From Syntrophorhabdaceae bacterium (GTDB lineage Bacteria > Desulfobacterota > Syntrophorhabdia > Syntrophorhabdales > Syntrophorhabdaceae): a stretch of 64,000 nucleotides of DNA. The stretch's first letter is position 1, and every line of letters begins with the position of its first letter. The stretch lies in assembly GCA_026415675.1 (NCBI GenBank), contig JAOAGQ010000060.1:1-64000 (forward strand). The letters are read 5' to 3'. Position numbers and translations under genes: made by a program. The notes under the pieces were generated by a model. The model was not told the origin of the DNA, did no database searches, and saw only the letters and a list, made by a program, of their open reading frames with translations. Positions 19,389 to 27,927 of this stretch are shown piece after piece.

Positions 19389-20567
19389 CTACCTTTCTCG
19401 ATTATAATATGTTTTTGCGATCTCTTCTATCGCCTTTATGCCATAGAGGATCTCTTCCTCTGTGTTGAAGAACCCGAAAGAGAAACGAACGGTGCCCTGG
19501 GGAAACGTACCTATGGTTCTATGGGCCGATGGGGCACAGTGGAGCCCCGGTCTCACCATTATCCGATATTTTTCATCGAGTTCAGAAGAAATATCGGAGG
19601 GGCTTACACCTCTTATATTGAAGGAGACGGTGCCAGTCCTTCTACTTGGATCATCTACCCCGTAAAGCATAACCCCCTCTATCCCCTTTAAACCATCAAG
19701 AAATATCTTTGTCAGGGTTTTTTCTCTTGCTCTTATCCGATCCACCCCCTGCCCGAGGACGAACCTAACACTTGCCGCAAGCCCCGCAAAACCTATGCCG
19801 TTTGGGGTTCCTGACTCATACTTATCCGGGAGAAAATCGGGCTGTCTCTCAAATTCTGAGGCACTCCCCGTACCTCCCATCATCAAAGGAGACAAAAATT
19901 CCTCCAACCCCTTTCTTAAATAAAAACCCCCTGTACCCTGCGGTCCATATAGGGATTTGTGGCCAGAGAAACATAGGATATCTATCCCTACCTTTATCAC
20001 GTCTATCTCTCTATTCCCTATCGTCTGGGCTGCATCAACGAAAAAGAATATACCATGTTCTTTGGCCACCCTTGCAATCTCTTCTATGGGCATAACTGTT
20101 CCTGTTACATTCGAGGCATGGGTGATAGCTATCATTTTTGTATGTTTATTGATTGCACCCCTTATATCATCAAGATCTATCTCCCCGGAAGGGGAACACA
20201 AAACTGTCGATACGGTTACACCCTTTGTTTCGAGAAATCGAAGGGGTCTCATAACAGAGTTATGCTCCATACTCGATGTGATCACATGGTCCCCTTGCTT
20301 CAAAAGTCCCATAAGACAACAGTTAATCCCTTCCGTTGCGTTTTTAGTCAGTATGATAGATAATGGGTCAGGGGCATTTATGAGTTCGCATATCAGTTCC
20401 CTTGTTGAGTAGATTACCCTTGCCGCCTCTATTGATAACCTGTGTCCTGAACGGCCAGGGTTTGCCCCTATAGAATCGTTGAAAGCCACCATCGCCTCGA
20501 TCATTTCCTTTGGTTTGGGCCATGTTGTGGCTGCGTTGTCGAAGTATATTAAACTTTCCCCATCCAT
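19389..20567 (-). CDS. Cysteine desulfurase-family PLP enzyme
   Basis: A 392-residue class V aminotransferase-fold protein. The PLP lysine is in CFSGHKSLYGPQG (K204), with ASNVTGTVMP, a FFVDAAQTIG motif and a catalytic Cys in RPGLHCAPSAH (C344). This matches the cysteine desulfurase subfamily commonly found beside YedF and DUF3343. It would remove S from cysteine, or Se from selenocysteine, and load a Cys persulfide. The ATG follows AGAGGA. The gene is preceded by a long leader with a terminator, which implies transcript-level control. Confidence 0.87.
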   Translation of the reverse strand: MDGESLIYFDNAATTWPKPKEMIEAMVAFNDSIGANPGRSGHRLSIEAARVIYSTRELICELINAPDPLSIILTKNATEGINCCLMGLLKQGDHVITSSMEHNSVMRPLRFLETKGVTVSTVLCSPSGEIDLDDIRGAINKHTKMIAITHASNVTGTVMPIEEIARVAKEHGIFFFVDAAQTIGNREIDVIKVGIDILCFSGHKSLYGPQGTGGFYLRKGLEEFLSPLMMGGTGSASEFERQPDFLPDKYESGTPNGIGFAGLAASVRFVLGQGVDRIRAREKTLTKIFLDGLKGIEGVMLYGVDDPSRRTGTVSFNIRGVSPSDISSELDEKYRIMVRPGLHCAPSAHRTIGTFPQGTVRFSFGFFNTEEEILYGIKAIEEIAKTYYNRER

Positions 20568-20617
20568 GGAAATCCTCTCTACCTTAAGAGATACTCCCTC
20601 TCTTCTCTTAATTTTAA

Positions 20618-20651
20618 AATAAAAAAATCCGGCCGCAGTTTTCTGCGCCGG
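20618..20651 (-). terminator. Intrinsic terminator in the csd-yedF leader
   Basis: On the minus strand the stem CCGGCGCAG / CTGCGGCCGG with an AAAA loop (20629-20651) is followed by A and seven T (20621-20628), then more T. This is a clear Rho-independent terminator. It lies 50 nt before the csd ATG and about 165 nt after the predicted promoter, the layout of a conditional attenuator. It could instead end an independent small RNA. Confidence 0.8.
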
Positions 20652-20809
20652 AGACCCTTTAAGTCGTCTGGTGGGCTAAAGCGTAGAGACTGCGGATATG
20701 CCATCAAAAGGAGAAGGAAGCCGTACCGGCCTCCAATTTCTCTTTCATTTCAATGGTATAAGGATATACAAACTATCTTCCCTCATCCCGGTTTTTTGTT
20801 GTAACATAA
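20652..20809 (-). ncRNA. Unassigned structured leader RNA of the csd-yedF operon
   Basis: This fills most of the 305-bp gap between the nuclease gene and csd. From a predicted start near 20809, the minus-strand RNA contains a hairpin GGAGGCC-GGTAC-GGCTTCC (about 20714-20732), a segment CCGCAG (20690-20695) that can pair with CTGCGG of the terminator 3' arm, and a 5' AAAAAACCGG that can pair with the terminator 3' end and U-tract. This gives competing folds, as in riboswitches. I compared it by eye with TPP, SAM, cobalamin, c-di-GMP and Moco types and found no match. Confidence 0.5.
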
Positions 20810-20815
20810 TAAAAC

Positions 20816-20844
20816 ATTTTAGATAAATTGATACGCAAAGTCAA
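20816..20844 (-). promoter_or_regulatory. Predicted promoter of the csd-yedF leader
   Basis: On the minus strand TTGACT (20839-20844) and TAAAAT (20816-20821) are separated by exactly 17 bp, each one base from consensus. Transcription would begin near 20809. It lies about 30 bp downstream of the nuclease gene stop, so the csd operon has its own start. Confidence 0.7.
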
Positions 20845-20872
20845 TAACCTTTGAAAGTTTCTGCGTTTTTCG

Positions 20873-22261
20873 TCATCCAAGCAGAACTGTCTCCCCTCTA
20901 TGGGGGACATGGGTTGAATAACCGAGTTTACTTTTTACTATCCTTTCAAACTCAAGGGCAATCTCCTCTTCACCGTGGACAATATATACCATAGGTTGAC
21001 TGGTGAAGGCGGAAAGCCAATCTAATAGGTCATTTTGATCTCCATGGGCAGAAAACCCGCCTATCGTATATACCTTTGCCCTTACTGCCATCTCTTCCCC
21101 GAGGATACGGACATTCTTCACACCATCCACGATAAGCCTGCCCAAAGTTCCCTTTACCTGAAATCCTGTAAAGATAATACTACATTCAGGTCTCCAGATG
21201 TTGTGTTTGAAGTGATGCTGGATCCTGCCCCCCTCACACATGCCGCTTCCCGCAATGATGATCGCCCCGGATTTTATCTTGTTTATCGCCTGTGATTCCT
21301 CTACAGTGGTTGTAAAATGTATCTTCAGTCCATCATGGGCCTTATACCAGAGGGAGTCCACTGCATCCTTGTCGAAGAGTTCTCTATGGGACATATATAC
21401 CTTTGTAGCCCTGTCCGCAAGGGGGCTATCGATAAAAATGTTAAGAGGGGGGAGTCTCTTTTCCCTGAGAAGCCTGTCGAGGATGAAGAGTATATCCTGT
21501 GTTCTCCCCACGGCAAAGGCAGGCATCAAGACATTACCACCTCTTTTGAAGGTATCGGTGATCGCCCTCGCCATCTCTTCTATGCTCTCTTCTACATTTT
21601 TATGGAGGCGGTTCCCGTAAGTGGACTCTACAACCACATAATCGGCCTCTTTGATCTCCATGGGATCCTGTATGATGAAATTGTTATCCTTCCCTATATC
21701 CCCTGAAAAGACGATCTTTTTTTCATTCTTTTCTTCGTTTCTAAACCATACTTCAAGGGTCGCAGAGCCGAGTATATGCCCTGCGTTTACAAAACGGAAT
21801 TTTATCTGATCATTTAGAGTTTCTATCTGGTTATATTCTCTCTTTTCGATAAAGGGGATTGCGTTCTTTACGTGCTCCTGCGTGTATAGGGGTTCATAGA
21901 TGATGTCCTTCCCTGCCCTGAACGATTTCTTTGTGTGCCATTCTGCATCCTTTTCCTGTATGTGGGCAGAGTCGTAGAGCATGATCTCCACAAGGTCTGC
22001 GGTAGCTGGGGTGGTGATGATTTTACCCGTAAACCCTTCCGCAACGAGTTTGGGGATAAGACCCGAATGGTCGAGGTGGGCATGGGTTAATAGGAGATAG
22101 TCTATGTTCCCCGGGTCAAACATGAAGGGGCTTCTATTCATTTCATCTCCATTTTTCCCCTGAAACATACCACAATCTACTAAGATCTCCATACCTCGAT
22201 TTTTGAGATGGTAACAGGAACCTGTAACCATGCGGGCTGCACCGAAAAATCTTAATTCCAT
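20873..22261 (-). CDS. Beta-CASP metallo-beta-lactamase RNA nuclease
   Basis: A 462-residue CPSF/YsnA-type protein. The lactamase core has THAHLDHSG (H60-x-H62-x-D64-H65). Further motifs are the DCGMFQG segment, [10 protein letters not shown], the beta-CASP part [13 protein letters not shown], a SGMCEGGRI motif, and the C-terminal [15 protein letters not shown]. These match the full-length mRNA 3'-end endonuclease-like family seen in many bacteria, probably with two zincs. The substrate in bacteria is not well defined; RNA is inferred from the family. It is monocistronic and divergent from rpsB. Confidence 0.85.
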   Translation of the reverse strand: MELRFFGAARMVTGSCYHLKNRGMEILVDCGMFQGKNGDEMNRSPFMFDPGNIDYLLLTHAHLDHSGLIPKLVAEGFTGKIITTPATADLVEIMLYDSAHIQEKDAEWHTKKSFRAGKDIIYEPLYTQEHVKNAIPFIEKREYNQIETLNDQIKFRFVNAGHILGSATLEVWFRNEEKNEKKIVFSGDIGKDNNFIIQDPMEIKEADYVVVESTYGNRLHKNVEESIEEMARAITDTFKRGGNVLMPAFAVGRTQDILFILDRLLREKRLPPLNIFIDSPLADRATKVYMSHRELFDKDAVDSLWYKAHDGLKIHFTTTVEESQAINKIKSGAIIIAGSGMCEGGRIQHHFKHNIWRPECSIIFTGFQVKGTLGRLIVDGVKNVRILGEEMAVRAKVYTIGGFSAHGDQNDLLDWLSAFTSQPMVYIVHGEEEIALEFERIVKSKLGYSTHVPHRGETVLLG

Positions 22262-22356
22262 AAGAACCTGCCTTTATCGTTTTGAAAAATCCATACCTTT
22301 TTGGAGTCGCCTTTGTCAACAGAAATCAGTTTTTACCGGAAAAGTATGCTTTTTTA

Positions 22357-22385
22357 TTGAAATAATTGAAATCATGTGGTATTTA
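22357..22385 (+). promoter_or_regulatory. Predicted promoter of rpsB
   Basis: TTGAAA (22357-22362) and TATTTA (22380-22385) are separated by 17 bp. The predicted start near 22392 gives a leader of about 100 nt. The leader has a 7-bp stem ACTGCAC (22399-22405) / GTGCAGT (22428-22434) close to its 5' end. Confidence 0.4.
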
Positions 22386-22490
22386 ATAACGCAAAAAAAC
22401 TGCACGTCCTTCAATTGGTCGTATAGGGTGCAGTATAACGCTGTCTATCACCAAAATGCGAAGGGCGGAAGAAAAAACCAGGAGGAAAAT

Positions 22491-23276
22491 ATGTCTAATC
22501 TTACAATCAAACAACTCTTAGAGGCAGGCGTCCATTTCGGTCACCAGACAAAAAGGTGGAACCCAAAGATGAAGCCTTACATTTTTGGGGCGAGAAACGG
22601 CATATACATTATTGACCTGCAGAAGACCTTAAAAATGTTCAAAGAGGCGTATAATTTTGTGAGAGAAGTTGCCTCAAGGAACGAATACATCCTCTTTGTA
22701 GGGACGAAGAAACAGGCCCACGAAGCTATAGAGGAGGAGGCCAAAAGATGTGGGGCATTCTATGTAAATGTGAGGTGGTTAGGGGGAACACTGACAAATT
22801 TCCAGACCATGGCGAAGAGTCTCGAAAGGTTGAGAAAATATGAGGAGATAAAAAATAGCGATATTATCAAGGCCCTATCCAAGAAAGAGGCATTGGGTAT
22901 AGACAGGGAGATTGCAAAGCTCGAAAAGAATATCGGTGGTCTAAAGGGTATGGACCGTCTACCAGGGGCCCTCTTTATCGTTGACCCGAAAAAGGAATAT
23001 ATTGCGGTGAAGGAGGCAAAGAAACTGGGCATACCAACGGTAGGGATTGTGGATACGAACTGCGACCCCGATGACATAGATTATGTGATACCAGGAAACG
23101 ATGATGCCATAAGGGCGATAAAGCTCATCACAATGAAAATAGCAGACGCCATCCTTGAGGGCAAGGCCCTTTACGTGGAGGAGTTCCAGGGAAAAGAGGA
23201 GAAGACGGAAGAACCAAAACCTTTTATCGATGAGAGTATTCTTGAAGAAAAATACGACGACTACGATGATATGTAG
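22491..23276 (+). CDS. rpsB: 30S ribosomal protein S2
   Basis: A 261-residue S2 that starts [20 protein letters not shown], with the usual [42 protein letters not shown] and [14 protein letters not shown] motifs. The ATG at 22491 has AGGAGGAAA at 22480-22488. The reading frame stays open upstream to 22230, but that extension has no family match. First gene of the rpsB-tsf-pyrH-frr cluster. Confidence 0.97.
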   Translation: MSNLTIKQLLEAGVHFGHQTKRWNPKMKPYIFGARNGIYIIDLQKTLKMFKEAYNFVREVASRNEYILFVGTKKQAHEAIEEEAKRCGAFYVNVRWLGGTLTNFQTMAKSLERLRKYEEIKNSDIIKALSKKEALGIDREIAKLEKNIGGLKGMDRLPGALFIVDPKKEYIAVKEAKKLGIPTVGIVDTNCDPDDIDYVIPGNDDAIRAIKLITMKIADAILEGKALYVEEFQGKEEKTEEPKPFIDESILEEKYDDYDDM

Positions 23277-23323
23277 ATTAAAAGATAAGGCGATGTTGCC
23301 TTAACATAAGGAGGAAAGGATAA

Positions 23324-23929
23324 ATGGAGATAAGTGCGGAACAGGTAAAAAAATTGAGGGAGAAGACAGGGGTTGGCCTCATGGACTGCAAAGAGGCCCT
23401 AAAACATGCAAATGGGGACATGGAAAAGGCCATAGAGTATTTGAGGGAAAAGGGGCTCGCCAGACTCCAGAAACGCTCCGGCAGGACGGCATCAGAAGGG
23501 GTTATCGCCTCTTATATACATACCGGAGGAAAAGTCGGGGTTATGGTGGAGGTAAACTGTGAGACAGATTTTGTTGCAAACACGAAAGAGTTCCAGGAGT
23601 TTGCAAAGGATATAGCCATGCAGATCACCGCCTCAAACCCGCTCTATGTGAGGAGAGAGGATGTCCCCGAAGAGGTAAAGGCTAAGGAGAAAGAACTATA
23701 CAGAAGACAGGCCCTTGATGCGGGAAAACCGGAGAAGATAGTGGACAAGATCGCCGAAGGAAAGATGGAGAAGTTCTACCAGGAGGTATGTCTCCTTGAA
23801 CAGGCCTTTATCAAAAATCCTGATATAACGGTAAAGGGGCTCCTGGAAGAGCTCGTGATAAAGTTAGGGGAAAATATCGTTATAAGGAGATTCGTGAGGT
23901 TCCAGCTCGGGGAAACGGTGGAAGCGTAA
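23324..23929 (+). CDS. tsf: Elongation factor Ts (short form)
   Basis: A 201-residue EF-Ts. It has the UBA-like N-terminus (VKKLREKTGVGLMDCKEAL) and the core motif GVMVEVNCETDFVANTKEF for EF-Tu binding. It is shorter than the 283-residue E. coli protein and resembles the single-core forms of other phyla. It is the nucleotide exchange factor for EF-Tu. AAGGAGGAAAGG precedes the ATG, and pyrH starts 3 nt after the stop. Confidence 0.96.
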   Translation: MEISAEQVKKLREKTGVGLMDCKEALKHANGDMEKAIEYLREKGLARLQKRSGRTASEGVIASYIHTGGKVGVMVEVNCETDFVANTKEFQEFAKDIAMQITASNPLYVRREDVPEEVKAKEKELYRRQALDAGKPEKIVDKIAEGKMEKFYQEVCLLEQAFIKNPDITVKGLLEELVIKLGENIVIRRFVRFQLGETVEA

Positions 23930-23932
23930 AGC

Positions 23933-24655
23933 ATGGTCTATAAAAGGGTGCTTTTAAAACTAAGCGGAGAGGTCTTAACAGGGAGTCAGGGTTATGGTAT
24001 AGACCCCGAGATGATCACCTACATCTCCTCCCAGATTAAGGATATTTATGACCTCGGTATCGAGATCGGTATAGTGATCGGGGGAGGCAATATATACCGG
24101 GGTATAAAGGCAGAAAGACAGGGGATCGACAGGATAACAGGGGACTATATGGGTATGATAGCAACCGCTATCAACGGCCTTGCCCTGAAAGAGTATCTCA
24201 AAAGATCCGAGGTTGATGCGGTTGTCGTAAGTGCTATGGAGATAGGTAAGGTTGTAGAACCCTATGAGAGGGGAAAGGCATTGAAATACCTGGAGGAAGG
24301 TAAGGTCCTCATATTTATCTGCGGGACAGGCAACCCTGTCTTCACAACCGATACTGCCGCCGTTTTAAGGGCGATGGAGATGGATGCTAAAGTCGTCTTA
24401 AAGGCGACAAGGGTCGATGGGATCTACGATAAAGATCCCGAGATATACAACGATGCGATCTTTTTTCATGAACTCTCCTATGAGGATGTGTTGAAAAAAA
24501 AGTTGAAGGTGATGGATGCAACGGCCATAACCATCTGTATGGAACATAATATTCCCATTATAGTCTTCAACATAAAGGAAAAAGGAAATATGAGGAAAGT
24601 GCTAACAGGTGAGAGAATTGGAACAATCGTGAAGGGGGTAAAATATGAAGAGTGA
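23933..24655 (+). CDS. pyrH: UMP kinase
   Basis: A 240-residue amino acid kinase-fold UMP kinase: VLLKLSGEVL, VIGGGNIYRG, DYMGMIATAINGLAL, CGTGNPVFTTDTAA, GVYDKDP-type GIYDKDP, and VMDATAITIC. It makes UDP for pyrimidine nucleotide supply and is usually hexameric and GTP-activated. It overlaps frr by 11 bp. Confidence 0.96.
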   Translation: MVYKRVLLKLSGEVLTGSQGYGIDPEMITYISSQIKDIYDLGIEIGIVIGGGNIYRGIKAERQGIDRITGDYMGMIATAINGLALKEYLKRSEVDAVVVSAMEIGKVVEPYERGKALKYLEEGKVLIFICGTGNPVFTTDTAAVLRAMEMDAKVVLKATRVDGIYDKDPEIYNDAIFFHELSYEDVLKKKLKVMDATAITICMEHNIPIIVFNIKEKGNMRKVLTGERIGTIVKGVKYEE

Positions 24656-25202
24656 GATCATCAAGGAGCTTGAAGAAAAGCTGAATAAATCTCTGGCTTC
24701 TTTCAAAAAAGAGCTTGCCCGATTGAGAACAGGGGTAGCCTCTGTCTCCCTTATCGAGGACATAAGGGTGAATTACTATAACCAGCCAACACCTATCAAT
24801 CAGGTTGCCGCCATCGGCGTTCCTGACAGCAGAACCATCACCATACAACCCTGGGAGGCTTCCATTATCGGTGAGATAGAGAAGGCCATCCAGAAGTCTG
24901 ACCTCGGTGTAAATCCCATATCTGATGGTCGAATCATCCGCCTTGTTTTCCCCAAGCTTACAGAGGAGAGGAGAAAAGAGCTTACAAGGCTTGGGGGAAA
25001 GATGCTGGAGGGGGCACGGGTCGCCATGAGAAACATCAGAAGGGATATGAACGAGAAACTAAAGAAGATGGAGAAGGACAAGGTAATCTCTAAAGACGAC
25101 CTCCATAGAGACCAGGAGGAGATACAGAAAATCACAGACCGTTTTATACAGATGGCTGAAAAGGCTTACAGCGAGAAAGAGAAAGAAATACTGGAGATCT
25201 GA
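24645..25202 (+). CDS. frr: Ribosome recycling factor
   Basis: A 185-residue RRF. The tRNA-like protein opens with a helix containing LARLRTGVASVSL and has NQVAAIGVPDSRTITIQPW, FPKLTEERRKEL and RNIRRDMNEKLKK. With EF-G it splits post-termination ribosomes. The ATG lies inside the pyrH 3' end, so translation is coupled. Confidence 0.96.
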   Translation: MKSEIIKELEEKLNKSLASFKKELARLRTGVASVSLIEDIRVNYYNQPTPINQVAAIGVPDSRTITIQPWEASIIGEIEKAIQKSDLGVNPISDGRIIRLVFPKLTEERRKELTRLGGKMLEGARVAMRNIRRDMNEKLKKMEKDKVISKDDLHRDQEEIQKITDRFIQMAEKAYSEKEKEILEI

Positions 25203-25210
25203 AATAATCA

Positions 25211-25930
25211 ATGGAGGTACTGGAGACGGGTAAACTCCCGAACCACGTTGCCATCATTATGGATGGAAACGGTAGATGGGCGAGACAGAGGGGTCTTCCC
25301 CGGATTGAGGGGCATATAAAAGGTCTCGATTCCGTAAGGGAGATCATAACAGTAACGAGACGTATAGGGATACCCTACCTCACCCTTTACGCCTTTTCAA
25401 AGGAAAACTGGTCAAGACCGAAGGATGAGGTGCAGAGGCTCCTTGAACTTCTTGGTCTTTACCTGGAAAAGGAGTTGCCCCTCATGATGGAAAACGATAT
25501 ACGTTTCAATGTGATCGGAAGGACATCCGATTTCCCGAAAAGACTGGTAAGACAGCTAAACGATGTGATGACAAAGACAAAAAGGCACAGGTCCCTCCTC
25601 CTCAATATAGCGTTGAGTTATAGCGGGAGGCAGGAGATTCTGGATGCCGTAAAGGCGATCATCAAGGATGTAAAATTGGGCAAGGTTAAGAGGATAGATG
25701 AGAAGAGGTTCAGCACGTATCTCTATACCGGGGGTATACCGGATCCTGACCTACTCATAAGAACAAGTGGTGAGATGAGGGTGAGCAATTTTCTATTGTG
25801 GCAGATCGCTTACTCGGAGATATATATAACCCCTGTCCTTTGGCCGGATTTCAGGGAAGAGGCCTATTTTGAGGCCTTGAGAGAATATGCGATAAGGGAC
25901 AGAAGGTTTGGTGGTTTAAAGGAAGTATAA
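25211..25930 (+). CDS. uppS: Undecaprenyl diphosphate synthase
   Basis: A 239-residue cis-prenyltransferase with HVAIIMDGNGRWARQRGL (catalytic Asp at about residue 18), LYAFSKENWSRP, and the C-terminal DLLIRTSGEMRVSNFLLWQ and ELYITP-type EIYITPVLWPDF. It makes the lipid carrier for peptidoglycan and O-antigen. The stop is immediately followed by the GTG start of cdsA. Confidence 0.96.
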   Translation: MEVLETGKLPNHVAIIMDGNGRWARQRGLPRIEGHIKGLDSVREIITVTRRIGIPYLTLYAFSKENWSRPKDEVQRLLELLGLYLEKELPLMMENDIRFNVIGRTSDFPKRLVRQLNDVMTKTKRHRSLLLNIALSYSGRQEILDAVKAIIKDVKLGKVKRIDEKRFSTYLYTGGIPDPDLLIRTSGEMRVSNFLLWQIAYSEIYITPVLWPDFREEAYFEALREYAIRDRRFGGLKEV

Positions 25931-26725
25931 GTGGGGGAATTAAAAAAAAGGATAATCACGGCGGTCTTGCTTGCCCCTGTCATAGTCTCCGTATTCTATT
26001 TTCTATCGGAAAAGCTATTTCTTATCTTCCTTGTCCTTGTTTCAACAGGGGCAGCCCTCGAGGCATCCTTCATGGTTAGGTTGAAGAGGGGATACATAAT
26101 ACCTTTTTTTATGGTATTGGGTTTTCTATCGCTCTACTACAGAGAGGCACAACTCTTTTTACTTTCGATGATGCTTCCCCCTTTTATCTATCTTTCCCTT
26201 GAATTAATAAGACCGGGGGGTAAAAAAGGGGATGTGATACAAGAGGTGTTTGCCGTGATTGTGTGCACGATGTTCTCCCAGCTTTTCATAGCCTTACCTC
26301 TCTTCCATTTCTTTCTGTTAAAAGGGGTGAACCGATCTCTCCCTTTAACCCTTCTTTTTGCCATATGGTTAAGCGATATTTGCGCCTATTTTTCAGGCAA
26401 ATTTTTTGGCAGAAGGCTTCTTGTCCCCCATATATCGCCAAAGAAGACATACGAGGGTCTTTTAGGGGCGGTTTTTGGAAGCATGGTCGTCTTTTTTACC
26501 ACCAGGGGCATCTCCGGTTTTGGTCTCGGAGAATCCCTATTTATAGGTCTTATGGTAGGCATATTCGGTCAGATAGGGGATATATTCGAATCCTTGTGCA
26601 AGAGGATTGCCGGAGTCAAGGATTCATCCTCACTCATACCCGGTCACGGTGGTATCCTTGACAGGATGGACAGCTTCATCTTTACGGCACCGCTTTTATA
26701 CTACTCAACACTTTTGAAAGCATAA
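25931..26725 (+). CDS. cdsA: Phosphatidate cytidylyltransferase
   Basis: A 264-residue polytopic membrane protein with hydrophobic stretches throughout. The C-terminal CDP-diglyceride synthase signature SLCKRIAGVKDSSSLIPGHG continues GILDRMDS. It converts phosphatidate and CTP to CDP-diacylglycerol for phospholipid synthesis. The start is a GTG at 25931 directly after the uppS stop, with the ribosome-binding site AGGAAG inside uppS. Confidence 0.94.
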   Translation: MGELKKRIITAVLLAPVIVSVFYFLSEKLFLIFLVLVSTGAALEASFMVRLKRGYIIPFFMVLGFLSLYYREAQLFLLSMMLPPFIYLSLELIRPGGKKGDVIQEVFAVIVCTMFSQLFIALPLFHFFLLKGVNRSLPLTLLFAIWLSDICAYFSGKFFGRRLLVPHISPKKTYEGLLGAVFGSMVVFFTTRGISGFGLGESLFIGLMVGIFGQIGDIFESLCKRIAGVKDSSSLIPGHGGILDRMDSFIFTAPLLYYSTLLKA

Positions 26726-26729
26726 AGGT

Positions 26730-27899
26730 ATGAAGAAAAGGATAGTGATCCTCGGTTCAACAGGTTCGATAGGGAGGTCAACCCTTGAGGTGATCGAAAG
26801 ACAAAAGGAAGATTTTGAGGTCTTTGGCCTTGCCTGTAAAGGGAACATAGAACTTCTCAACGAACAGATCGAGAAATTCAAGCCTAAATATGTGTGTATC
26901 TTCGATCCGAAGGACAGGGATAGGGTGAATTTTGACAGAAAAAGGTTGCTTACAGAGACGAAGGGTCTGGAAGAGATGATCGGAATGGAGGGGGATATTG
27001 TTGTAAACGCCTTACCAGGAAGCGTTGGTCTCGAACCTACCCTATACTCTTTGAGGGCAGGAAAAATCCTTGCCCTTGCGAACAAAGAGAGCCTTGTCAT
27101 GGCCGGAAGGGTTGTATCGAAACTCTTGAAGAAACATAACGGAAGACTCATCCCCATTGACAGTGAACATTCTGCCCTCTTTCAGGTCATGAAAAAGATA
27201 AGAAGATCCGAGTTGAGTAAGATAACGATAACCGCTTCTGGAGGGCCATTCAGGGGAAAGAAGAAGAAGTTTCTCGAAGAGGTGAGACCGGAAGAGGCCC
27301 TTACCCACCCTACATGGAAGATGGGTAAAAAGGTCACCCTCGATTCCGCAACCCTGATGAACAAAGGCCTTGAGGTTATAGAGGCGAGATGGCTTTTTAA
27401 CCTCGACCCCGAAAGGATAAAGGTGCTCGTCCATCCGGAGAGCATCATCCACGGTATGGTTGAATGTACCGATGGCTCTATCTTCGCTTATATGGCCCAT
27501 CCTGACATGAAGATACCGATATCCTATGCGATAAACGAGGGAAGGATAAGGGAAATGCCTTCTACTGTTTTAAACCTGGACTCAATCGGCAGCCTTACCT
27601 TTTATCCTCCTGATCTGGATACATTCCCTTCTTTAAGGCTTGCCTTTGAAGCCCTAAAAGCTGGAGACGGTGCTCTGATTACGCTAAACGCTTCCAATGA
27701 AGTCGCTTCAGAGGCCTTTATAGAAAACAGGATACGCTTTACCGACATCCCCGTTATCATTGAAAAGACCCTCGAAAAGCATCCCTTTCAACCTGTTGTA
27801 GAGGATATTGAAACAACGTGGGAGATACACAGATGGGCAAAGGATTATACGGAAGGTCAGATAATGGGGAAGATAAAGGGGAAAAGCCTCTCGGTATGA
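26730..27899 (+). CDS. dxr: 1-deoxy-D-xylulose 5-phosphate reductoisomerase
   Basis: A 389-residue DXR. The NADPH motif is VILGSTGSIGRSTLEVI (residues 5-21). Also present are ALANKESLVMAG, PIDSEHSALFQ, TASGGPFRG, HPTWKMGKKVTLDSATLMNKGLE and EARWLF. It makes MEP in the non-mevalonate isoprenoid pathway, which feeds uppS two genes upstream. The ATG lies 5 nt after cdsA. Confidence 0.96.
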   Translation: MKKRIVILGSTGSIGRSTLEVIERQKEDFEVFGLACKGNIELLNEQIEKFKPKYVCIFDPKDRDRVNFDRKRLLTETKGLEEMIGMEGDIVVNALPGSVGLEPTLYSLRAGKILALANKESLVMAGRVVSKLLKKHNGRLIPIDSEHSALFQVMKKIRRSELSKITITASGGPFRGKKKKFLEEVRPEEALTHPTWKMGKKVTLDSATLMNKGLEVIEARWLFNLDPERIKVLVHPESIIHGMVECTDGSIFAYMAHPDMKIPISYAINEGRIREMPSTVLNLDSIGSLTFYPPDLDTFPSLRLAFEALKAGDGALITLNASNEVASEAFIENRIRFTDIPVIIEKTLEKHPFQPVVEDIETTWEIHRWAKDYTEGQIMGKIKGKSLSV

Positions 27900-27927
27900 A
27901 AAAAAGTAAAGAATGTGAGGTTTAAAT

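Noticed and set aside
20650-20690. TPP riboswitch
   Set aside because: GACCCTTTAAGTCGTCTGG looks like part of a TPP core but CTGAGA and the second half are absent, and it is on the strand opposite csd.
20700-20735. Cobalamin riboswitch
   Set aside because: GGAAGCC..CCGGC on the plus strand recalls the B12 element, but the rest of the core (GCCACTG, GAGCCAGGAGACCTGCC) is missing and the strand is wrong for csd.
22230-22490. Upstream extension of the rpsB frame
   Set aside because: S2 begins at MSNLTIKQ with a good AGGAGG; the extension runs through the promoter and leader and has no homology.
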